From: Liriodendron chinense
Taxonomy: Eukaryota > Streptophyta > Magnoliopsida > Magnoliales > Magnoliaceae
DNA: 64,000 nt
NCBI GenBank assembly: GCA_003013855.2
Contig: PVNU02000922.1
Location: forward strand, 682,001-746,000
Reading direction: 5' to 3'
Of this stretch, positions 56,085 to 64,000 are shown piece by piece. Each line of letters starts with the position of its first letter. Position 1 is the stretch's first letter. The translations under genes were made by a program, and so were the position numbers. The notes below the pieces were generated by a model. That model ran no database searches and was not told where the DNA came from. It saw only the letters and a program-made list of their open reading frames with translations.

Positions 56085-56770
56085 TTCACTCTCCTTAGGG
56101 CTTAACTGATAATGCAGTTAGTTGGGTAGGCTTAACCCAGGGAGGAAATCGATGTGACGTTGTATGTCCCTCATCAAGGGAAATTCTTGGGGAAGGTCGT
56201 TAGGCCAAGTCTTCCAAAATTCATTTAGCAAAGGGAGAAGGTTCAGGGGTAGCTTTGCTCCCAGATTCTTCTCCCTTAACCATCATGGCGTATATCTTTC
56301 CCATCTCTTTCGATTCCTCGAAAAACTCTCTTACGGCATGGAGAGAGCTCCCCTCCACTACGGGAGCGTTGGGGCCGCTCTCCGATGACATAGGAGTGAG
56401 AATTCTTTTCCTCCCAACCTTAGCAAACATGTATGTCTTATTACACCCACGATGAGTTACATCTCGGTCCAATTGCCATGGTTATCCAAGAAGTAAGTAG
56501 CATGCTTCCATATCGTTGACATCACATAATATTTCATCTTTGTAACTCCTACCAACTGAAAATGAAACCAAACATTGCTCAATTACCTTGGTGTTGCTGA
56601 CCTTCTTGATCCGACCAATGGAATATGGCATTGGATGCATTGTTGTTAGCAATATTCTCACTGTTTCTACTATCGATGATGACGTCACAAACTTTCTCAT
56701 TTACTATGTAACAGGTGTAGAAGATGTTATGATGCTGAGGATGGGCTTCTAATCTCAGGGTGTAATACAA
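56085..56770 (-). pseudogene. Ty3/gypsy relic B: protease and start of RT
   Basis: The minus strand reads HNIFYTCYIVNEKVCDVIIDSRNSENIANN, the protease active site, where the usual D-S-G is D-S-R. Then EQCLVSFSVGRSYKDEILCDVNDMEACYLLLG, DRDVTHRGCNKTYMFAKVGRKRILTPMSS, and LLNEFWKTWPNDLPQEFPLMRDIQRHIDFLPGLSLPN, stop, LHYQLSPKESEIG, the entry into RT. It is cut there. Several frameshifts. The Gly-to-Arg change would also inactivate the protease. Confidence 0.85.
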
Positions 56771-56890
56771 ATGTCACATAATCAAGGACTCCCGATGGTC
56801 TTGATCTAACCATTCAGTGTCATCACCATCTTTTTCACTGACCTTCTCATAATCGTCATTCTCGAATTGCCCTTGACAAACTCTTCTTCA

Positions 56891-56916
56891 CCCCCCCCCC
56901 CCCCCCCCCCCCCCCC
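56891..56916. repeat. 26-nt C homopolymer
   Basis: It interrupts the gag-protease linker of relic B. Its length is hard to determine by any sequencing method and may be wrong in the assembly. Confidence 0.95.
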
Positions 56917-56939
56917 TTTCATTCGTGGTTAAGTTGGCT

Positions 56940-57990
56940 GACGGGCGCTGAGGACACGCATTAGATAAGTGACCCGACTAGCCACATCGCCAACAATGAT
57001 TTGACCTTGGGCGAGCGTATGGATTGGGCTCTCGACTCGGCCCTATGGTGGGTGGTGTGGTACGTTGGGGCCTTGATGGACCACTCCCAGATCTCAGTTC
57101 ACAGTCGTTGGGAGTTGAACACGTCCACCAACTGGCTCGTTTCCCTTCGACTGGGACGATCCTGAACTGTCATGGACGTGGGAACGCGTTGTGTGGGATA
57201 GGGGCGTGCAAGAACCCTAACAAGCTGAGTTTTTGCACGCGTAGCAGATTGTAGGGCCTCCTCTACTGTCTAGACGAGAAACATTTGAATGCAATCCTAA
57301 ATGTTGGTTCTCAAACCACCAATAAACCTCACGGCCCTCTGAGCATCTGTCTCAGATAAATCATTACGCGTTGTTAACCGGTTAAACTCGGCTGTGTACT
57401 CATTGATGGTCCGATTTCCCTTACGGAAATTCTGGTATTGCTGGAACAGAACTTGTTTGTAATCGCGGGGTAGGAACCGTGAGTGAATAGTTGCCTCATC
57501 CTTGGCCACGATCGGATGGGCAATTTATTATGTCGAGTCCAGGAAACTTGTAATTGTTCCCACCATGCGGAGGTTCTCCACTTCAATTTATAGGCTACCA
57601 ACTTCACCTTCTTGTCCTCCGACACATCCATATAATTGAAAAAGTCCTCTAGTTCCGCTATCCAATCTAAAAATTCTTCAATGCGCAATAAACCTTTATA
57701 GGCGGAAAGTTTAGTTTTAGCTCAATATTCTTACTCAGCACGATCTCCACAATTGTTTCCATGCACGGGTTTTTTAGCAAAGAGGGTCTCCATGTCATCG
57801 TCGCTGTCATCTGAATTCTTTGTAGGATTCTGTCGATTTTCTGCAAGAAGTGCTTGACGGAACGTCGGATTGTTCCGCACCGAGATCATCGGCGGTTGCT
57901 CATTGCCCTTGGGCTTGACACGGAGCCATTGACGTCGCGATCTGATCGAGAGATGCTTGCAGCCCTTGCGTAGACATCTCAAACGATCGT
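56940..57990 (-). pseudogene. Ty3/gypsy relic B: gag with zinc knuckle
   Basis: On the minus strand: an N-terminal part (KPKGNEQPPMISVRNNPTFRQALLAENRQ), the gag domain MRIEEFLDWIAELEDFFNYMDVSEDKKVKLVAYKLKWRTSAWWEQLQ (57374-57688), FLPRDYKQVLFQQYQNFRKGNRTINEYTAEFNRLTTRNDLSETDAQRAVRFIGGLR (57297-57509), and a CCHC knuckle CWRCG-stop-SGHLSNAC at about 56952-56995. The order and spacing are those of a standard Ty3 gag, broken by shifts and stops. It is the same family as 12690-13243. Confidence 0.9.
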
Positions 57991-58089
57991 TGGAGAGCTT
58001 CCATCATCTCCGCAAGATACTGAGTGCCCTGATCATTGTCAGCGAGATTGTTGCACGTCCTTCGTTAGATAACATCTTCTCGAGGTTAT

Positions 58090-58720
58090 TCCTCACTATA
58101 CCAACTTGGCACAGACGTTAATGGGGTGGAATCGATCACCGTCTTTTCCATATATAACTGATCCAAATCCACGGATCTCCTAAGAATCCTCAACTAGGAC
58201 TTCTTTGATTTCTCAACGGGCACTGGAAGAACACGAGCAAACAGAGATAAATCTCAAGAGAAACTTTAATAAATTGAGTAATGAATCTTTAACAAAAAAA
58301 ATAAAAGTGTTTAAATAACCTAACAATCAATAAGAAACCCTAAAGACAAGATTAGGAAGAATCCTAATAAAAAACGAAAGAAATCAAATCAAAACCAAAA
58401 AGTTCGCACAAAAATCTATGCTTCTAATGACTAGTCGTCAGGGGGCTGCGACCAGTCGCAGTTGAGTAGCGACCGGTTGCCACCCATGGGTGACATGTCG
58501 TCAGGGAGCTAAAATTTTCCAGGGAGTTCAGCCTCCCTTTCCTTGAATTTGCGACCGGTCGCAGGCCATGGCCGAACGGTCGCTAGATGTCCAGAGAGTT
58601 TTAGCAATTTGGGGTTTAACCCCTGGTGACCGGTCATTTTTCCTCCACTTTGTGTGCTTCCTTCCTTCTTTCTTTTGGTCAATCCGGACCATGAATTTTT
58701 CAGCTACCCTCTCTACGTAA
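58090..58720 (-). mobile_element. PBS remnant and 5' LTR of Ty3 relic B
   Basis: Near 58090 the minus strand reads ...TGTGCCAAGTTGGTATAGTGAGG, a decayed form of the initiator-Met PBS seen at 13230. The LTR to the right shares 'cttggcacagacgttaatg', 'aatccacggatc', 'agaacacgagcaaa' and several 'gaccggtcg' palindromes with 13244-13900. The right end is not clear and is followed by a MITE fragment. Confidence 0.65.
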
Positions 58721-58863
58721 AGAACTGATCTAAAAAAAAAAAAATGAATGGACGATGTGGATGAAACAAATACATCATGGTGGGGCTCACAAAATTTTGC
58801 TATGTATGTTCTCTGCACGACCCAATCCGAGCTTGGTTTCGAAGATTTTTTGCCATCGTTATT

Positions 58864-60089
58864 AGGAGCAGGTTAGGTGCCACAGCGGCCTCACCCAACA
58901 CAGTAAAGCCTTGGCCGTGGGCCTACCTTGATGTAGAGAGCAGATTAGGTGAGACCTCGGCCTCACCTAGGATGGTGAGGCCCTTACATAGGTTTACCGT
59001 AGCTCCCACCTTGATGTATGTGTTATGTATCCACGCCATCCAACCATTTATAAACATAATTTTAAATTAAGCAGATCCAATTATCAGGTAGACCATATCA
59101 TAAGAAACAATGGTGATTGACTATTAATGGGCCACAAGAGTTTTGGATCAAGCTTATATTTGCTTTTTACCTTCATCCAGTCTTATTTAACCTTATCTAC
59201 AGATTGAATGGTAAATAAACATTACAGAAACATTAAGGAGCGCCCTAAGAAGTTTTAATGGTAGGACGGGCAATCACCACTATATCTTATGGTATGGTTC
59301 ACCTGATAATTGGATCTACTTACTGTTTGGTATAATGCCTTAAAATGATGTTAAAAAATGGTTGGACAGCACAGATACATAATACATACATCAAAGTGGG
59401 CCCCACGGGAAGGACCGCACCATCTTAGGTGAGGCCGGGGTCTCACCTAATCTGCTATCCTTGATGTATGTATTATATATCCATGCCGTCCATCCAATTT
59501 TTTCCAGCTAATGGTAGGGCACAAAGTCAAATATGAAGTAGATCCAAATCTTAGGTGGTGATTTGATCATTAAAAACTTCTAGTTGGCTACAAAGGTTTT
59601 GTATCAGGCTGATAATTGTTTTTTCCTTTTATCCTTGTCTGTTTGACTTTTTTTTTTTTAAAACCTGGATATATCATTTGCTAAAAAAAAAAAAAAAAAA
59701 AAACTTTACAGCCTCATTCGGGCAGGCCTATAACAGGTTGGATGGCAAATAAACATTTCAAACATGATGCATGGTAAGCCTGGTCTATTTTGAAAATAAA
59801 ACTTTACACCCTCATTCGGGCAGGCCTGGTTTGTTTGACCTTATCAACTGGTTGGATGACAAAGAAACATTTCAAACATTATGGCAGGCCCTTGGGAGTT
59901 TTTAATGGTAGGCATTCAATCATTACTGTTTCTTGGTCCACTTGAGACTACTTCATGTTTGGTTTCGTACCCTACCATTAGCAGGAAAAAAATTGAATGG
60001 ACGGCATGGATATACAATAACACATCAAGATGGGCTCCACGATTAGGGCCACTGTGTTGAGCGAGGCTAGGGCCGTACCTAATCAGCTC
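58864..60089. mobile_element. Outer Mutator-like MITE, split by a related copy
   Basis: The left part (58864-58935: ggagcaggttaggtgcc, gggcctaccttgatgta) and the right part (59460-60089, ending gtacctaatcagctcc) have inverted ends and the usual interior words. The right part has a further interruption at about 59640-59830 made of T and A runs and a repeated phrase 'cctcattcgggcaggcct' (59713 and 59812), possibly a small LINE or SINE tail. Confidence 0.7.
58936..59459. mobile_element. Inner Mutator-like MITE with perfect 9-bp TSD CTTGATGTA
   Basis: The ends GAGAGCAGATTAGGTGAGAC and its near-inverse match the element at 26977-27516. CTTGATGTA at 58927-58935 and 59460-59468 is duplicated exactly, and the target lies inside the core word of the outer MITE. 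This shows that the inner copy jumped in after the outer one. Confidence 0.93.
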
Positions 60090-60091
60090 CG

Positions 60092-60229
60092 GGCGTTATA
60101 TCTTGACCATAATGAAAGAGATACGAGAGTGGCCCGGATCGGTACGGTAGAACTTCTCAATGCTTTCATCTGCATGCATCAGTTGGACCAATTGCTCAGG
60201 CATGCCTTGATCCTTCTCCAATCTCGATT
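60092..60229 (-). pseudogene. Possible exon fragment left of the CACTA insertion
   Basis: The minus strand is open and protein-like: EKDQGMPEQLVQLMHADESIEKFYRTDPGHSRISFIMVKI, then a stop. Right of the CACTA element, 63920-63990 on the minus strand gives LNTQFIACNKAYLITQFGRI. They may be parts of one disrupted exon, though the frames do not join directly. Not identified. Confidence 0.2.
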
Positions 60230-63200
60230 CACTTCAAGAAAAAAGGCCTTTCACCTCAGTTCAAAACAGTGGCTAAAAAGGTTAAAAACTGAGGCTAAAG
60301 CCTTTAGCCTCAGTTTTGCATCAGTTACCCAAATCGAGGCTCCAACCCTTGTGGCTAAAGGCTTTAGCCTCACTTTTAGCAACCGAGGTTAAAAAGGCTT
60401 TTATAGCCTCAGCTTTTCAATTGTGGTTAAAAGATTTTTTAGCTAGAGTTGCCTCAAACTGAGGCTAAATCAAGTTTTTAGCCTCCATTGTTTCCAACCG
60501 AAGCTAAATCTATTTTTAACCTCAGTTCTCAACAACCGAGGCTAAAGCCTTTAGTCACTGAAGTTGCAACCTCAGTTTGGAAAACTAAGGCTAAAGAAAT
60601 TTAGCCTCTATTGTCATCAATTGAGGCTAAATCCAGTTTTTAACCTCAGTTCTCAATAATTGAGGCTAAATTTAATTTTGTTGCCTTGGTTGATGCCTAT
60701 AGAGGCTAAATCCATCTTTGGGCTCAATTTCTGCCAACTGAGGCAAATAATATATTTAAGCTTCAGTTACAAATTGAGGCTAAAAGTGTTTCACCTATTC
60801 AACTGTATAATCATTCATTCATTCACATTAAAAAAAATGTTCATTTCAATCAATCCGAATAGACACAAACAAAACAAATACAGGCATGGGTGCGACAATA
60901 ATCTGATAAACGCCTATTTTCTACTGCTAAATTTTTACAGCAATGTACAAAGCTTTTGCACCGATCCCATTGGATGTGTTGTGAGCTTGACCATTACGTT
61001 CACCATCGGCAGATTGGGTTGTTATAGCGTCAATGAAGAGTTCGAGCATATAGTTGGGCCACCAATTCCTGTTCTAACAAATCACTCAATATATGCACCC
61101 TGGCTGCTAGCTCTTCACACTTGGCCTAGCACAAACAAGAAGCATAACATAAAAATCAGATTTTATCAATTGAAGTTGGCAAGCCATAATTTGGGTATTT
61201 CTACATTATTAAACATAGCAATTCAATTCAATATTTTAATAATTAATTTAAAGGACTTAATGTCTTAAAGAAATTCTAAAATTCTTGGAAATTAGTGAAA
61301 GGTAAATACTGCAGCCCCATTAGGAATGAAATGGCTTAAAAAAAAAATTTATATCAAAAGATCCAAACAATGGGGCTGCTTAAACCACTCACCTACGCAC
61401 GAATCAGGGCTCTTTTGTTGTATTGGTGTCCTTTCAAATCTCCAAGCACTCCAGCGATTCCCTGTACCCCTATGGAAAAACTACCAAATTAAGAACTCAT
61501 GCCAAGAATGGTTGGAGAAGCTTTAAATCTCAGATCTGAATATTGGCCTCTTAACAAATGTACATCCATTCTGATAAGCCTGATCATCTCTTCTATATAT
61601 AATGAGAGTAGACATGGACAATTTTACCAACACAATTCATTATTGGAGAGTCGTGAAAGTTTTGAATGGTTTGCAAGTTAAAAATAAAACCTAAACAAAT
61701 GCACATGTACGCACTTACACACTTTTGCATGCATGTATATAGAGAGAGTGGATATAAACCTGTGGCAGTAACATCAGAAGACCATAGAGAGATTTCAATA
61801 GCCATATATAATTTCCAGGTTCAAGAAGCTGCAATTTCCAGCCATCCACAAATTTTAGTCAATATGAGATCATATACTAAGCAAAAATGGTGAGTACTTG
61901 TTATAAATTAAGACATCGTCAATAACACCTTAGTCAGATGAATAGATGGAGTAATACATAGATTAAGGAGAACATGGTTTAATAAGCTAACAAGCCACCA
62001 AAACTTAAGAACATGGACATTGTTTTAGAGTTGCAAGTCGGTCTACAAGTTGTCTAGTCATTTTCTAGTGAAAGGTTGCAATATGGCTGATATGTAATCC
62101 CACCACCTTCCATCCCAGATCTCAATGTTATACCTAGATCGTGGATTACTCCAATACGTGGTACAGGAAGTTGGGGAACAGGTACAACATGCACTACTTA
62201 CTCTGGTATACAATGCACTAGAAGTGGGATCATGTGAGTTGCTCCAAGACATACCATTAATTATACATTATAGAGTCGTATATACAAAATTGATATTGTA
62301 ATTCACATATGCAATGATGAATCTCATTACTATAAATCCTACATGACTAGTATAATATTGCATATGCCTGATATTACATAAATCAAAGGACAAATCACCA
62401 TATTTTTAGAAGATCTAAATCTTAGGTGCACCATACCACTAGAAAAAAAGTAATCATCATTATCATCATCTAACCTATCCACACTTAAACCATATGTCCT
62501 CTCAAGTCTTTTCTTGCTACCATCTGTTAAAATAGCAATCTGTGATGTATGTGGTTTATCCACTCTGTCCAACCGTTTTTAAAGATTATTCTAAGGCATT
62601 ATCCAAAAAATGAGGTAGATCTAAGGTCCAAGTGGACCACACCAAAATCAACAGTATTCAGGAATTTGGGTGAATATTTTTGGGTGGTGATTGAGGCAAA
62701 GACGACAGTCCATATAGGGAAATCTTGTTTTTTTAATATTCTCAACTTAATAGAATTTATTAATTTTTGAAGCAAAATAATGAACTTTTAGTCTCAGTTT
62801 CTAATTAATGAGGCAAAATAGTATACTTTTAGGCTCAATTTTATGCCAAATGAGGCAAAATGTTAGGCTTTTAACCTCATTTTCTCACAAGTGAGGTAAA
62901 ATGGTAGACTTTTAGCCTCCATTTTCTTGTAAGTGAGGCAAAATAGTATACTTTTAGCCTCATTTTCTCACACGTGAGGCAAAGTGTTAGACTTTTAGCC
63001 TCAATTTTTTACCGACCAAGGCAAAATGTTAGACTTTTAGCCTCATTTTCTCACAAGTGAGGCAAAATGGTAGACTTTTAGCCTCAAGTTTTTACCAACT
63101 GAGGCAAAATGTTAAACATTTAGCCTCATTTTCTCACAAGTGAGGCAAAATGGTAGACTTTTAGCCTCATTTTCTCACAAGTGAGGCTAAATGTTAGACT

Positions 63201-63919
63201 TTTAGCCTCAGTTTTACCAACTGAGGCAAAATGTTAGACTTTTAGACTCATTTTCTCACAAGTGAGGCAAAATGGTAGACTTTTAGCCTCAGTTTTTTAC
63301 CAACTGAGGCAAAACGTTAGACTTTTAACCTCATTTTCTCACAAGTAAGGCAAAATGTTAGACTTTTAGCCTCATTTTCTCACAAGTGAGGTAAAATGGT
63401 AAACTTTTAGCCTCAACCAAGGCAAAATGTTAGACTTTTAGCCTCATGTTCTCACAATTGAGGCAAAATGGTAGACTTTTAGCCTCAATTTCTAACCAAA
63501 TGAGGCAAAATGGTAAACTTTTAGCCTCAGTTTCCGACCAACCGAGGCAAAATGATAGACTTTTAGCCTCATTTTCTCACAACTGAGGCAAAATGGTAGA
63601 CTTTTAGCCTCCATTTCTAACCAAATGAGGCAAAATGGTAAACTTTTAGCCTCAGTTTCTAACCAACCGAAGCAAAATGGTAGACTTTTAGCCTCATTAA
63701 TTTTATCAATAATTGAGGCAAAATGGTAGACTTTTGGTCACACTTTTTCACAATTGAAGCAAAATGGTAGACTATTAGCCTCAGTTTCTCACCAACTGAG
63801 GCAAAATGGTAGACTTTTGGTCACACTTTTTAGCAAGTGAGGCTAAAAAGCATATTTAGACTCTGTTTTTTGAATTGAGGCTAAAAAAAGTGTGACTAAA
63901 GGCCTATTTTCTTGTAGTG
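60230..63919. mobile_element. Non-autonomous CACTA element, 3.69 kb
   Basis: The left end CACTTCAAGAAAAAAGGCC mirrors the right end GGCCTATTTTCTTGTAGTG, so the termini are of the CACTA type with one change in the left core. Both ends carry dense subterminal repeats with the words GAGGCTAAA / TTTAGCCTC (60250-60790) and GAGGCAAAA / TTTTAGCCTC (62800-63870). The flanking three bases (ATT left, AAT right) do not form a direct TSD. No transposase is present. The middle (60800-62750) holds a partial Mutator-like MITE arm (62535-62660) and a short coiled-coil-like frame on the minus strand (AKCEELAARVHILSDLLEQELVAQLYARTLH, near 61030-61125) that might be an exon relic. Confidence 0.88.
62800..63870. 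repeat. CACTA subterminal repeat array, about 27 units of 41 to 60 bp
   Basis: Units follow the pattern GAGGCAAAATGGTAGACTTT TAGCCTC plus a spacer of two alternating types (ttttctcacaagt or agttttttaccaact). Each unit is itself an imperfect inverted repeat (GAGGC...GCCTC). In En/Spm-type elements such subterminal motifs are binding sites for the element's DNA-binding protein. Confidence 0.9.
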
Positions 63920-64000
63920 AATCCTACCGAACTGGGTGATGAGATAGGCCTTGTTGCATGCTATGAACTGGGTATTCAACCTCTGACATTAAATAAATTC

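Noticed and set aside
62800..63870. Regularly spaced repeats resembling a CRISPR array
   Set aside because: The spacers are not unique, units are imperfect inverted repeats, and they lie at the end of a CACTA element in plant DNA.
60230..63919. 3-bp TSD for the CACTA element
   Set aside because: The adjacent bases are ATT on the left and AAT on the right, which are inverse and not direct repeats, so I do not claim a TSD.

Overview
This is a plant nuclear window dominated by transposable elements. Evidence: an LRR receptor kinase gene with a plant-type intron, Ty3/gypsy elements of the Tat type, an L1-type LINE with an RNase H domain, CACTA, hAT and Mutator-like non-autonomous elements, and many nested insertions with recoverable target-site duplications (TSDs). 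There are no rRNA, tRNA, CRISPR or prokaryotic features. A recurring word (GATGTATGT...ATCCACGCCGTCCATC) occurs about 30 times; from memory such sequences are common in magnoliids, so a magnoliid or other early-diverging angiosperm is my low-confidence guess.

Layout. 1-8020: the 3' half of a Tat-type Ty3 element, with an antisense plant-mobile-domain ORF at the left edge, 6 kb of non-coding spacer made of several tandem-repeat arrays, a polypurine tract and a 1.49-kb 3' LTR. 8021-8610: the 5' end of an LRR receptor kinase pseudogene, cut by that LTR. 8639-12690: MITEs. 12690-13900: remains of a minus-strand Ty3 element. 13900-18792: a 5'-truncated LINE split by a 2.8-kb TG...CA element. 18800-20480: MITEs and a local duplication. 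20564-20747: a long hairpin. 21261-25818: the main cellular gene, a two-exon LRR receptor kinase on the minus strand, near full length but with an in-frame TGA in exon 2. 26023-28934: Mutator-like and hAT MITEs. 29405-38800: a decayed plus-strand Tat element (LTR, gag, protease, RT, two RNase H domains, integrase, antisense coiled-coil ORF) carrying a solo LTR of the same family as 6534-8020. 38800-42100: a second Tat relic on the minus strand, joined tail to tail with the first. 42362-43060: an unidentified gene-like segment. 43063-46135 and 48241-52442: two more long TG...CA elements. 46246-48240: a Mutator-like MITE, degenerate relatives and a CACTA fragment. 52443-54870: a local duplication, a weak ORF and a CACTA fragment. 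56085-58720: a second copy of the minus-strand Ty3 relic type seen at 12690. 58864-60089: nested Mutator-like MITEs. 60230-63919: a non-autonomous CACTA element with about 27 subterminal repeats.

No coding gene is clearly intact. The elements mostly act as insertional neighbours. The receptor kinase gene and the truncated copy at 8021-8610 are same-strand duplicates about 17 kb apart. The most unusual structures are the three long TG...CA elements (14751-17585, 43063-46135, 48241-52442), which share ends, 5-bp TSDs, a TATA/splice-donor/splice-acceptor layout and a short acidic terminal reading frame; and the LTR family at 6534 and 34045, whose U3 holds an array of 13-bp TGAGTCA-type repeats and a hairpin that covaries between copies.
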